From contig NZ_CP107853.1 in the NCBI RefSeq assembly GCF_036013525.1, forward strand, positions 9,548,001 through 9,612,000: a stretch of 64,000 bases of DNA, given 5' to 3'. Of the stretch, positions 50,358-58,470 are shown piece by piece. Every line of letters starts with the position of its first letter. Position 1 is the stretch's first letter. The notes beneath the pieces are model-generated. The model was not told where the DNA came from and did not search any database. It saw nothing but the letters and a program-made list of their open reading frames with translations. Made by a program: the position numbers and the translations under genes. Source of the stretch: Nonomuraea sp. NBC_00507. GTDB taxonomy: Bacteria; Actinomycetota; Actinomycetes; Streptosporangiales; Streptosporangiaceae.

Positions 50358-50804
50358 TCAACCGGCGAGGGGGACGTCGATCGGGAGTTGTGGCTGGACG
50401 GGGACGCCGAGCAGGTCTTCGACCGTGGAGACGAAGGTGTCCGCCTCGGCCATGATCTCCTCGGCGTCGGCCGCACTGATCCTGCTGACCATGCCCGCCT
50501 CCGCGGCCGCACGTTTGGCGGCGCTCACCGAGAAGTAGGCGGCCCACTCGGACAGGTGCGGCTCGGCCTCGGGCAAAAGCTCCCATGCGCTGCGCAGCCT
50601 GCGCCTGCGGCCTTCCATGGGACGGGGGCGGGCGGCCAGGATCGCCGCCGCCGCTCGTAGGGCCGCCAGGTGGGCGGCCACATATCGGGATGCCGGGGTG
50701 CGAGCGCTGGTCGCCTCCGCCAGGCAGGAACGTGCGTCGGTCAGGTGTGCCCGAACCGCAGGCGACAGCCGGGGCCCGGGTGTGTCTCTAGGCCTTGGTG
50801 CCAT
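50358..50804 (-). CDS. SAV_6107-type HEPN domain protein, SOS-associated
   Basis: 148-aa helical protein of the actinobacterial SAV_6107 HEPN family (PAVRAHLTDARSCLAEATSARTP..., then HLAALRAAAAIL). HEPN domains often act as RNases with an Rx4-6H motif; here Arg40 and His45 in RYVAAH fit Rx4H. The ATG has a strong AAAGGAGG 8 nt upstream. The frame stays open upstream to 51104 but that extension is Arg/Pro-rich and not family-like. Two LexA-like boxes lie about 270 bp upstream, so DNA-damage induction is inferred. RNase activity is not proven. Confidence 0.85.
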   Translation of the reverse strand: MAPRPRDTPGPRLSPAVRAHLTDARSCLAEATSARTPASRYVAAHLAALRAAAAILAARPRPMEGRRRRLRSAWELLPEAEPHLSEWAAYFSVSAAKRAAAEAGMVSRISAADAEEIMAEADTFVSTVEDLLGVPVQPQLPIDVPLAG

Positions 50805-51072
50805 CTTGCGCGCCTCCTTTGGAGTCGTGGGCGGCGGCCGGCGTCCCCGCCGGTGGAGCCAACACTGGCAGACGCCACCGACATTTCCGCCAGGCTGGCC
50901 GGACGAGGAGCTTCCCCTCTCCCCGTCCGGCCAGGACACGCCCGCTCGTCTCCGCCGACGACGAGGACGTGCCCTTCGCCCGTGGAGCCTGGCCGCGGGG
51001 CTCACTTGGGGAAGCGAACGGCCCGCGACCAGGTCCGGGTGACGCTGAGCCGCGAGCCTCACCGTCACTAGG

Positions 51073-51088
51073 TCGAACATAATTTCGA
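51073..51088. promoter_or_regulatory. LexA-like SOS box, HEPN-proximal
   Basis: TCGAAC-ATAA-TTTCGA matches TCGAAC-N4-GTTCGA at 11 of 12 positions. It is the box nearer the HEPN gene. Confidence 0.65.
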
Positions 51089-51111
51089 TCACCTTCGGTG
51101 TCAACTATCCC

Positions 51112-51127
51112 ACGAACATAGGTTCGA
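51112..51127. promoter_or_regulatory. LexA-like SOS box, HEPN-distal
   Basis: ACGAAC-ATAG-GTTCGA matches the LexA consensus at 11 of 12 positions. It is 39 bp from the first box, about four helical turns, so both LexA dimers would lie on nearly the same face. Confidence 0.7.
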
Positions 51128-51242
51128 TGAGCATGAGGGGAACCATCGACACGCCGTCCGAGCGCGAGCACGCCGTCGCCGCAGGGTCGGGTTGCGGCGA
51201 CGGCGAGCGGTTCAGGGGGTCTTCAGGGTGCGGGCGCCCGGG

Positions 51243-51434
51243 TCAGGAGGCGGAGATGGCACCCGACGGGCACAAGGTGACGGCACGCCGGACGGCGTCC
51301 TCAAGCTCCGGCGGCACCGGACTCCGCAACACCACCACCGTGCCGTCGTCCTCACTCTGGTCGAACACGTCCGGCACCGTCAGCGCACACATGCCCGCGC
51401 CGATGCACACCGTCGTATCTGCCTTGACTTCCAT
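51243..51434 (-). CDS. Ferredoxin of the P450 module
   Basis: 63-aa ferredoxin of the actinobacterial single-cluster type. Cys ligands are in CIGAGMC and LCPSGAI; the CxxxxxC spacing with the missing second Cys predicts a [3Fe-4S] cluster. It follows the P450 gene by 6 nt and most likely passes electrons to it. The reductase is not adjacent; the FAD reductase at 60.7-61.9 kb is one candidate in the window (inference). Confidence 0.93.
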   Translation of the reverse strand: MEVKADTTVCIGAGMCALTVPDVFDQSEDDGTVVVLRSPVPPELEDAVRRAVTLCPSGAISAS

Positions 51435-51440
51435 GGTGAC

Positions 51441-52631
51441 CTACCAAGTGACAGGGAGGCGGTGCACTCCATAGATGCTCATATGTGAACGCATCGGCAC
51501 CTCCTCAGGTGTTACGGCCAAGCGTAGGCCAGGAAAGCGCCGCAGCAGCGCAGGGTAGGCGATGCGCATCTCGGCGCGGGCGAGCTGCTGGCCCAGGCAC
51601 TGGTGAATGCCGTGGCCGAAGGTCATGTGCCCGCCGGCGGGCCGGGTGACGTCGAGCGTCTCGCCTCCGGGGAAGCGGGACGGGTCGCGGTTGGCGGCGG
51701 GCAGGCTGACGGCGACCATCTCGCCCGCCTTGATGAGATTGCCCTCGATCTCCAGGTCCTCGAGCGCGAGCCGGAACGGGCCGAGGTGGATGATCGTGAG
51801 GTAGCGCAGCAGCTCTTCGACGCCGTTGTCCACCACCGCCGGATCGTCGCGCATGGCGGCCAGCTGGCCGGGGTTGGTGAGCAGCGCGTACGTCCCGAGC
51901 CCCAGCATGTTGGCGGTCGTCTCGTGCCCCGCCACCAGCAGCAGGAAGGCGACCCCGGTGAGCTCCTCGTCGTTGAGGTCCCCGCCCTCGATGAGCCCGC
52001 TGAGCAGGTCGTCGCCGGGCTCCTTGCGCTTGCGCTGGATCAGCCCGTGCAGGTAGCCCATCGTGCTGGCGAGCGCCGCGAGCGCGTCCTCGGCCTTGGT
52101 CTCAAGGTTGACCAGCACTTTGGCGTCCTCATGGAAGCGCGCGCGGTCCTCGTACGGAACTCCGAGCAGCTCGCAGATCACCAGCGACGGGATCGGCAGC
52201 GCGAACGCCTGCACCAGGTCCACGGGCCCGCCGGCGGCCTCCATGTCGTCCAGGCAGGCGTTGGTGATCTCCTCGATCCTGGGTTCGAGCATCTTCATCC
52301 TGCGCACCGTGAACTGCCCGGTGAGCAGCTTGCGATAGCGGGTGTGCTCGGGCGGGTCGGTACGCAGGAACATGCCGGGCGGCAGCCGGAATCCGCCCTT
52401 CTGGGCGAGCTCCGCCCTGGCCGGGATCGCAGGATGCATCTTCTCGGGCCGGTTGGAGAAGCGCGGGTCCGCCAGCACCGCACGGGCTGCCGCGTAGCCG
52501 GTGACCAGCCAGCCGAGGTGGCCGTCGGCGTATCTGAGGCGGTGCATCGGCGCTTGCCGGCTCAGCTCGGCGATCTCGTCGGGCGGGTCCAGCGGACGCT
52601 GGCGGTCGATGGGAAGGGTCAGATCGGACAT
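51441..52631 (-). CDS. Cytochrome P450
   Basis: 396-aa class I bacterial P450. The I-helix oxygen-binding motif is AGHETT, the K-helix ExxR is in VEELLRY, and the haem Cys loop is FGHGIHQCLGQQLAR. RTDPPEHTRYRKLLTGQFTVRRM is the conserved C-helix. The substrate is unknown. The ATG has AAAGGAG 7 nt upstream. It is co-transcribed with the ferredoxin and divergent from a TetR gene, whose product may repress it. Confidence 0.95.
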   Translation of the reverse strand: MSDLTLPIDRQRPLDPPDEIAELSRQAPMHRLRYADGHLGWLVTGYAAARAVLADPRFSNRPEKMHPAIPARAELAQKGGFRLPPGMFLRTDPPEHTRYRKLLTGQFTVRRMKMLEPRIEEITNACLDDMEAAGGPVDLVQAFALPIPSLVICELLGVPYEDRARFHEDAKVLVNLETKAEDALAALASTMGYLHGLIQRKRKEPGDDLLSGLIEGGDLNDEELTGVAFLLLVAGHETTANMLGLGTYALLTNPGQLAAMRDDPAVVDNGVEELLRYLTIIHLGPFRLALEDLEIEGNLIKAGEMVAVSLPAANRDPSRFPGGETLDVTRPAGGHMTFGHGIHQCLGQQLARAEMRIAYPALLRRFPGLRLAVTPEEVPMRSHMSIYGVHRLPVTW

Positions 52632-52728
52632 GCCGTGGCTCCTTTCCGGTTTCGTCCCTCAAGAAAACCTCAATCAGTGCAAATTTTCAATGGATGAAGA
52701 AGATAACGTCATGCAGTAAAGTTCGCCC

Positions 52729-53382
52729 ATGGCAGGACTGCGGGAGCGCAAGAAACAGCGCACGCGCCGGGCGCTGATCGATGCGGCGCTCCGGCTGTTC
52801 GAGGAGAAGGGCTATGCCGAGACCACGCTCGCGGAGATCGCCACGGAGGCCGAGGTGTCGACGCGGACGTTCTTCAGCTACTTCTCCGGCAAAGAGGATC
52901 TGATCTTCCACGACAGCGCTGAGCGGCTCGAGCTGATGCTGGCGCTGGTGGCGAGCAGGAGGCCGGAGGAGGCGCCCACCTCGTTGTTGCTCCGGCTCAT
53001 CGACCAGAGCCTCGTCTGGGCGGCCCAGAGCGGGGAGCTCACGTTCGAGGAGGCGGAGCTGCGCACGCGGCTGGTCATGACGGAGCCGGCGTTGCAGGCC
53101 CGGGGGCTGCTGCTGTTGTTCGACAGCCAGCTCAAGCTGGCTGAGGCGCTGCGCGACGCCTTCCGAGGCGAGCTGGACCTCGTCGAGGCGGCGGCTGCGG
53201 TGGGCGCGCTGATCGGCGCGGTGAAGCTGGCCGTGATGGCGAACCTGGGCAACGACCGTTCGATCGACCAGATCATGCGGACCGCCCGCCGCGCGGCCGA
53301 GCTCGCGCTGGACGGGCTGCGCGCCCTGGACGAGAGGGCGGCTTCCCGCGTGCGCGCCGATCGGCACGGGATGGCAAGCTGA
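52729..53382 (+). CDS. TetR-family transcriptional regulator
   Basis: 217 aa. The N-terminal helix-turn-helix (about 8-55; RERKKQRTRRALIDAALRLFEEKGYAETTLAEIATEAEVSTRTFFSYFSGKEDLIF) is canonical, written here only as its family type. The C-terminal ligand domain is helical and typical of the acyl-binding MftR-like group in outline. It is divergent from the P450-ferredoxin operon with a 97-bp AT-richer gap that should hold the shared operator. It probably senses the P450 substrate or product. Confidence 0.9.
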   Translation: MAGLRERKKQRTRRALIDAALRLFEEKGYAETTLAEIATEAEVSTRTFFSYFSGKEDLIFHDSAERLELMLALVASRRPEEAPTSLLLRLIDQSLVWAAQSGELTFEEAELRTRLVMTEPALQARGLLLLFDSQLKLAEALRDAFRGELDLVEAAAAVGALIGAVKLAVMANLGNDRSIDQIMRTARRAAELALDGLRALDERAASRVRADRHGMAS

Positions 53383-53407
53383 AGCCCCGGAGCGGAGAGG
53401 AGCGCGC

Positions 53408-53866
53408 ATGACGCGAACCGGGCTCGTCCTGCTGGCGCTGGGTCCGGTCCTGGCGGCGGCGTACGCGGCCGTCAATCATGCTGCCATCCGCACGGCGGCG
53501 AAGGCCCAGGTCGACGGGCCGGGGTGGGAGGGCGGCCGGGTCGGCGCCGATGGGCTGACGTCGCTCGGCGTGTACGCCTGGCGGGTGGTCGGGTGGACCG
53601 CCCTGCTGGTGGGCGTGGTCGCGGTCGCCGGTCTCTACGACGCGGCCGATTTCGCGGCGGGCGTGCCGTCCTGGCAGCCCGCCACGGCGTTCCTCATCGC
53701 GGCTGCCGGGGTGGCGCAGACGGCCGGGCTGGTGCTGGCGGCCCGGGAGGGCAGGCGCGCGGCCGGAGCGACGACTTCACCGTCGCCGCGATCACGTCCA
53801 GCGCCGGCCGAGGCTCCAGAAACGCAGGCAGGTCGCTGCGCCGAGCCTCCAGCAGGCCGGCGTTGA
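53408..53866 (+). CDS. Small membrane protein of unknown function
   Basis: 152 aa. Three hydrophobic helices (about 4-22, 52-75 and 94-115; VYAWRVVGWTALLVGVVAVAG is one) follow an ATG with GGAGAGGAG upstream. The last 35 residues are Pro/Ala/Arg-rich and lie antisense to the end of the NmrA-like gene, overlapping it by 173 bp. The membrane part looks real; the tail may be read-through past a lost stop. It follows the TetR gene by 25 nt. Confidence 0.65.
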   Translation: MTRTGLVLLALGPVLAAAYAAVNHAAIRTAAKAQVDGPGWEGGRVGADGLTSLGVYAWRVVGWTALLVGVVAVAGLYDAADFAAGVPSWQPATAFLIAAAGVAQTAGLVLAAREGRRAAGATTSPSPRSRPAPAEAPETQAGRCAEPPAGRR

Positions 53867-54626
53867 TGTTGGAGAACATCGAGATCGTGTGCCCCGCCTG
53901 ATACGCCTCCAGCCCGGTCAGCAGCGGCCGCACCTCGCCCAGGGGCACGGTCCGATACTCGACGGGCCTGCCGAGCGCCTCACTCAGCACCTCGGCCAGA
54001 TCGTGCCCGCCGACCGCGCTCACCCCCTCCAGCTCGTACGTCCTGCCCGCGTGCCGCCCCGGCGCGCCCGCCGCCAGGTCGGCCCAGGTCTCGGCGGCCA
54101 CGCGCACGGCAACGGCGGCCAGGTCCTCGCGCGCCACGACCGGCAGTCCACCGTCGCCGAACGGCGCCGCGAACACCCCGGTCTCCGCCGCGGACACCGC
54201 GCCGCTCAGCGCCATCCCGGCTGCCAGCTCGGCGTACAGGCCGTCCCGCAGGACGGTCACGTCGAACGGGGCCTCGGCCAGCCGTGCCTCCGTCCACCGG
54301 TGCGCGAGCGCGATGGTGAGCAGATCACCGGATCCGGCCAGGCTGGTGTAGATCACGTGCTTGACGCCCGCGGCGGCGGCCGCCCGCACCACAGCGCCGT
54401 GGCGGGCCAGGACGACGTCGTCCTCGGCGTAGCCAGCGGACACGAACACCAGCACGTCCACGCCGGCCAGCGCGGCCTCCAGCGTCTGCGGCCGGTCGAA
54501 GTCGGCGTGCCGCACCCCGGCGCCGTCGCCCGAGCTGCTCGCCCCGGCCACCTCAAGCCCGCCGGCCCGCAGTCCGCCGAGAATCGAACCGCCCAAAGCC
54601 CCGGACACGCCCGTTACGAGAATCAT
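53694..54626 (-). CDS. NmrA-like NAD(P)-binding oxidoreductase
   Basis: 310 aa atypical short-chain dehydrogenase. The N-terminal Rossmann motif is VTGVSGALGGSIL; further family segments are VFVSAGYAEDD, HVIYTSLAGSG and YELEGVSAVGGHDLAEVL. It resembles azoreductase/quinone-reductase QorB-type proteins. The proper domain ends near DVIAATVKSS; the last 25 residues are Pro/Arg-rich and read antisense to the converging membrane-protein gene. The ATG has AGGGGG upstream. It is divergent from an HxlR regulator, a pairing typical of electrophile/quinone response. Confidence 0.88.
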   Translation of the reverse strand: MILVTGVSGALGGSILGGLRAGGLEVAGASSSGDGAGVRHADFDRPQTLEAALAGVDVLVFVSAGYAEDDVVLARHGAVVRAAAAAGVKHVIYTSLAGSGDLLTIALAHRWTEARLAEAPFDVTVLRDGLYAELAAGMALSGAVSAAETGVFAAPFGDGGLPVVAREDLAAVAVRVAAETWADLAAGAPGRHAGRTYELEGVSAVGGHDLAEVLSEALGRPVEYRTVPLGEVRPLLTGLEAYQAGHTISMFSNINAGLLEARRSDLPAFLEPRPALDVIAATVKSSLRPRACPPGPPAPARPSAPPRQPR

Positions 54627-54697
54627 CGAACCCCCTAGTGTGTATTTCCGGCACCAGCATGGGCGGGCTCGGGTGCCCGCCGTAAGGAGGCACTCTC

Positions 54698-55099
54698 ATG
54701 TCAGTCGCGCACACGGACGTAACCCTCCAGGTCAGCGGGCCGTGCGGGGACGACGATTGCGGCATCCGCGACGTGCTCGACCGGATCGGCGACAAGTGGA
54801 CGGTGCTGGTGATGGTGGAGCTGGCCAAGGGGGTGAGGCGGTTTAGGGAGCTGCACCGGGCGATTCCCGGCATCTCCCAGCGGATGCTGACGTTGACGAC
54901 GCGGCGGTTGTGCCGGGACGGGCTGGTCGAGCGCACGGCGTACCCGACGATCCCGCCGCAGGTCGAATACCGGCTGACGCCGATGGGCCGGAGCCTGGCC
55001 GAGGCGGTCGAGCGGCTGGCCGACTGGTCCAGGGATCACAAGGACGCCATCACCGAGGCCCGCGGCCGCTGGGACACCGCCCACCCCGACGACATGTGA
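54698..55099 (+). CDS. HxlR-family transcriptional regulator
   Basis: 133-aa winged-helix regulator. The signature IRDVLDRIGDKWTVLVMVEL and the wing (RRFRELHRAIPGISQRMLTLTTRRL, family-typical) are present. Cys in GPCGDDDCGIRD near residue 16-21 could sense electrophiles, as in YodB/QsrR (inference). AAGGAGG lies 7 nt before the ATG. It is divergent from the NmrA-like reductase, which it probably controls. Confidence 0.9.
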   Translation: MSVAHTDVTLQVSGPCGDDDCGIRDVLDRIGDKWTVLVMVELAKGVRRFRELHRAIPGISQRMLTLTTRRLCRDGLVERTAYPTIPPQVEYRLTPMGRSLAEAVERLADWSRDHKDAITEARGRWDTAHPDDM

Positions 55100-55114
55100 A
55101 GCCAGCGGGTTATG

Positions 55115-55978
55115 TCACGGGCGCTTGAATGAGCCCCGCACGTGGACGGGCACGCCCTTGCCGAGCATCCCTGGCACCACCTCGGCCACGTTCATCGGCA
55201 TGCGCACGCACCCGTGCGAGGCCGGGGAGAGCGGCACCGACAGCGCGCCGTGGAAGGCGATCCCGCCGTTGAAGAAGATCGGGTTGTAGAGCTGGCCCAG
55301 GTACGACCTGTGCCAGCCGCTCTTGCGCCACGTCGTCCTGTAGTTGCCGGTCGGGGTCGTCGCGGAGCCGCAGAAACGTTGCTTCCTGCCCTGCCACGTG
55401 GCGCTCTCGCAGTACGGGACACCGCTGCCCGACGAGATGTGAGTGATCAGCTTGGCCTCGCCGCCGATGTACAGGACCATGATCTGCTTGGTGAGGTTGA
55501 CCTCGGCGCGGGTCGGCTCGCCGTTCTTCACCAGCACCTTGGGTGCCTTCGGGGTCTCCAGCGCCTCCCACGTCCGCTTGGCGATCGTGCTGGTCGGCTT
55601 GATGCCGTTGACCTTCTGGAACGCCCACACGGCCGCCAGCGTCGTGCCGCCGTACCGGCCGTCGGCCTTGCCCGGCCGGTAGCCCAGCTCGATCAGGCGG
55701 TTCTGCACCCAGGTGACGTCTTTGCCCTTGGCGCCCAGCTTGAGCGTCTTGCGCGGCGCGGTGACCGCGGAGGTGGCCGGGGCGGCGGCGGGGACGGACT
55801 GAGCGCCGGCCGTGACGGGGACCGCAGGCGTGACGGCGGACGACGCGAGCGGGCGCGACGCGACCGTCTGGGGCGTCGTCTGCGTCCCGCAACCCGAGAG
55901 TACGACGGCTCCAGCCGTCAGCAACGCAGCCATCCCGGGCAGCCGTCGAGCCCCCACGCGTACCACCTCTCGCGTCAT
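55115..55978 (-). CDS. L,D-transpeptidase lipoprotein (YkuD) with PG-binding domain
   Basis: 287 aa. A signal peptide ends in the lipobox LSGC (Cys30). A Pro/Ala-rich linker leads to a peptidoglycan-binding type 1 domain (about 80-140; KDVTWVQNRLIELGY...DGRYGGTTLAAVWAFQK). The YkuD catalytic domain (about 155-285) has HGALS and the nucleophile motif SHGCVRM. It makes 3-3 cross-links or attaches proteins in the wall. The ATG lacks a clear ribosome site. Its end is 15 nt from the converging HxlR gene. Confidence 0.93.
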   Translation of the reverse strand: MTREVVRVGARRLPGMAALLTAGAVVLSGCGTQTTPQTVASRPLASSAVTPAVPVTAGAQSVPAAAPATSAVTAPRKTLKLGAKGKDVTWVQNRLIELGYRPGKADGRYGGTTLAAVWAFQKVNGIKPTSTIAKRTWEALETPKAPKVLVKNGEPTRAEVNLTKQIMVLYIGGEAKLITHISSGSGVPYCESATWQGRKQRFCGSATTPTGNYRTTWRKSGWHRSYLGQLYNPIFFNGGIAFHGALSVPLSPASHGCVRMPMNVAEVVPGMLGKGVPVHVRGSFKRP

Positions 55979-56055
55979 TCAAGAAGAGATCAATGGACCC
56001 TACACCAATCACCACGAACAGGTAATCAAGCCCTCATTCTGTTTAGAGTGTCTCC

Positions 56056-56532
56056 ATGCCTGAGAAGTTGCCGGCGAATGCCGAGGTCGTGCAGTCCGCC
56101 TTGCGTGAGCTGGGGGCGGGCGGCGAGATCATCGTCCTGCCCGAGAAGGCGCCCACGGCGGCCACGGCCGCCGCCCAGGTGGGGTGCGAGGTCGGGGCGA
56201 TCGCCAACAGCCTGATCTTCGACGCCGACGGCGCGCCGCTGCTCGTGCTGACCAGCGGGGCGCACCGCGTGGACGTGGAGCTCATCGCCCGCACGGCGGG
56301 CGTCCAGCGCGTACGCCGTGCGACCCCTGAGTTCGTCCGCGCCGCCACCGGCCAGCCCATCGGCGGCGTCGCCCCGGTCGGGCACCCGGCGCCGGTGCGG
56401 ACCCTGGTGGACAACTGGCTGAGCAAGCACGAGGTGGTGTGGGCGGCCGGGGGGCACCCGCTGACGGTGTTCCCGACCACCTTCGACGAGCTGGTCCGCA
56501 TCACCGGGGGCACTCCGGTGGACGTCGAGTAG
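56056..56532 (+). CDS. YbaK/ProX-type aminoacyl-tRNA deacylase
   Basis: 158-aa editing-domain protein hydrolysing mischarged tRNA in trans (Cys-tRNA-Pro or Ala-tRNA-Pro in characterised relatives). Family landmarks: AAAQVGCEVGAIANSLIF, VLTSGAHRVD and the GQPIGGVAPVGH loop, followed by WAAGGHPLTVFPTTFDELV. It is a free-standing domain, not fused to a synthetase. A GNAT gene follows 1 nt later. Confidence 0.92.
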   Translation: MPEKLPANAEVVQSALRELGAGGEIIVLPEKAPTAATAAAQVGCEVGAIANSLIFDADGAPLLVLTSGAHRVDVELIARTAGVQRVRRATPEFVRAATGQPIGGVAPVGHPAPVRTLVDNWLSKHEVVWAAGGHPLTVFPTTFDELVRITGGTPVDVE

Positions 56533-56533
56533 T

Positions 56534-57115
56534 GTGCGACAGGTGATCGAGTTTCGCGGGGCGGGCCCGGCCGGATTCACCGAGCGGCTGGAGACGGTGA
56601 TCGGCATTTACACGGCCGCGATGAACCCGCCGCAGGACCAGATCACCGGCCGCAAGACCATCATGCGAAATCATGCGACATATCCCAATTTCCAGTGCTA
56701 TTTCGCCGAATTGCGTGATTCATCCCCTTCCGGAGATGTGCCCGAAACCCGGATTCTCGGCTTCGCGTACGGCTTCCGCGGCGCACCCGGGCAGTGGTGG
56801 CACGACGTGGTGCTCAGAGCGCTCACGGAACAGGCGGGCCGGGAGGTGGCCAACGCCTGGCTGGGGCACGCGTTCGAGCTGGCCGAAATCCATGTCCATC
56901 CGGACTACCAGGGCAAAGGCATCGGCCGGGCCATGATCAGGACGCTGTGCGCGGGCCGCCACGAGCGCACGGCCGTCCTGTCCACCCACGACCAGCCCAC
57001 CGCCGCCCGCCACCTCTACGCCAGCCTCGGCTTCACGGATCTGCTGACGAGATTCGTCTTCCCGGGCGGCTACGAGGAGTACGCGATCGCCGGCCGCCCT
57101 CTGCCCCTCTCCTGA
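56534..57115 (+). CDS. GNAT-family N-acetyltransferase
   Basis: 193 aa. The acetyl-CoA-binding motif A is AEIHVHPDYQGKGIGRAMIRTL; motif B is ARHLYASLGF. The acceptor substrate is unknown. GTG at 56534 is proposed; the GTG at 56543 is possible. It follows the YbaK gene almost directly, so the two are co-transcribed. The strong hairpin at 57225-57265 ends the unit. Confidence 0.88.
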   Translation: MRQVIEFRGAGPAGFTERLETVIGIYTAAMNPPQDQITGRKTIMRNHATYPNFQCYFAELRDSSPSGDVPETRILGFAYGFRGAPGQWWHDVVLRALTEQAGREVANAWLGHAFELAEIHVHPDYQGKGIGRAMIRTLCAGRHERTAVLSTHDQPTAARHLYASLGFTDLLTRFVFPGGYEEYAIAGRPLPLS

Positions 57116-57451
57116 CGGTGCCCCTGATGAAGCCGTGACTCATGGGTTTACCATCGCATGCCCAAGGGCACGATCCATGACAGAAAGTGACGGGGCATTT
57201 ACATTTCGTCGACCATCGCCCCACGCCCGTCACCCGCCCGGTTCCCCTGCGGGCGGGTGACGGGCCCACCGTTTTCAAGGCACCCGGCAGCCCGTGCGGG
57301 CAACGGACGACTGGTCGAACCCCTTTCAAGGCCCACATCACGCCGTATCGGCGGCCGACCCCGTGCGGGGTCAGACAGCGTCTCCCTGGAGGCCCCCAGC
57401 CCTGGGCGGCGGGTGGGTGACGCTGGGCGACCGTAACAAAAAGGGGTTGGA
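57116..57451. other. Intergenic region between converging GNAT and metF
   Basis: 336 bp with no gene. It contains the 15-bp terminator hairpin (57225-57265), a smaller GACCCCG-TG-CGGGGTC hairpin (57357-57372), and an A5 run at 57438-57442 just beyond metF. Confidence 0.65.
57225..57265 (+). terminator. Strong terminator after the YbaK-GNAT unit
   Basis: Perfect 15-bp GC stem (57225-57239 with 57251-57265), 11-nt loop, followed by CCACCGTTTTC. It is probably bidirectional between converging genes. Confidence 0.8.
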
Positions 57452-58372
57452 TCAAGCGGACAGGGAGATCGGCGCGATGCGCTGGAAGACTTCGCGCGTG
57501 GCGCTGGAGCGGTTGAACGTGATGAAGTGAATCCCCGGCGCGCCTTCGTCCAGCAGCCGCTGGCACAGCTCGGCCCCGTGATCGATGCCCAGCCGCCGCA
57601 CCGCCGCCGGATCGTCCGCGACCTCCTCGAAGCGCGCCGCCACGTCCGGCGGGAACGGCGCCCCCGACAGCTGCTCGGAGCGTGCGATCGTGCTCATCTG
57701 CGTCACCGGCATGATGCACGGGATGATCGGCGTGTCGCAGCCCTTGGCCACCACCCGGTCACGCAGCCGCAGGTAGTCCTCCGCCTGGAAGAACATCTGC
57801 GTGATCGCGTAGTCGGCCCCGGCGCGGCACTTGCGCACGAAGTATTCGGTGTCGGCCTCGATGGACGGCGAACGCGGGTGCTTGTAGGGGAAGGCCGCCA
57901 CGCCGACGCAGAAATCGCCCGCCTGCCTGATCAGCCGCACCAGCTCCTCGGCGTAGAGCACGCCCTCCGGGTGCCGCACCCACTCGGCGGTGGGGTCGCC
58001 AGGGGGGTCGCCGCGGACCGCCAGGATGTTGCGCACGCCGGCGTCGGCGAAGCGCCCGACCAGGTGGCGCAGCTCGCGGATCGAGTGGTTGACCGCGGTG
58101 AAGTGCGCCACGGGCGTGAGCGTGGTGCCGTGGGCGATCCGCTCCACGATGTCGACCGTGCGGTCGCGGGTGGAGCCGCCGGCGCCGTAGGTCACCGACA
58201 CGAACGTCGGCCGCAGCGACTCCAGCTCCCTGATCGCGCGCCACAGCTGCCGCTCGCCCTCGTCGGTCTTCGGCGGGAAGAACTCGAAGGAGAACGTGCG
58301 GCCACCGGAAGCGAGCATGTCGCGGACGGTGGGGACACGATCGGGCCGGATAGAGGGTCGACCAAGCGCCAT
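57452..58372 (-). CDS. metF: Methylenetetrahydrofolate reductase
   Basis: 306-aa FAD TIM-barrel enzyme making 5-methyl-THF for methionine synthesis. The N-terminus [14 protein letters not shown] carries the catalytic Glu. Further signatures: [33 protein letters not shown] and [20 protein letters not shown] follows. It is divergent from the polyprenyl synthase gene, the same arrangement as metF/idsA2 in Mycobacterium. Confidence 0.96.
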   Translation of the reverse strand: MALGRPSIRPDRVPTVRDMLASGGRTFSFEFFPPKTDEGERQLWRAIRELESLRPTFVSVTYGAGGSTRDRTVDIVERIAHGTTLTPVAHFTAVNHSIRELRHLVGRFADAGVRNILAVRGDPPGDPTAEWVRHPEGVLYAEELVRLIRQAGDFCVGVAAFPYKHPRSPSIEADTEYFVRKCRAGADYAITQMFFQAEDYLRLRDRVVAKGCDTPIIPCIMPVTQMSTIARSEQLSGAPFPPDVAARFEEVADDPAAVRRLGIDHGAELCQRLLDEGAPGIHFITFNRSSATREVFQRIAPISLSA

Positions 58373-58470
58373 GGCCCAAGGTTACAGGTAGCCGCCCGGA
58401 AGCACCGATCGCCGTGCGCTGAACCTGATCCGGGATCGGCGCGCGTACGCCCGGCCATTAGTCTCAAGGC

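Larger units (their letters stand above)
50805..51242. other. Leader/intergenic region upstream of the HEPN gene
   Basis: 438 bp between the HEPN gene and the ferredoxin stop. It holds two SOS boxes (51073-51088 and 51112-51127) and about 270 bp of apparent leader to the HEPN ATG. No convincing separate gene was found on either strand. Confidence 0.6.

Noticed and set aside
50358..51104. N-terminally extended HEPN protein of 248 aa
   Set aside because: The extension is Arg/Pro-rich, and a perfect AAAGGAGG lies 8 nt before the internal ATG.
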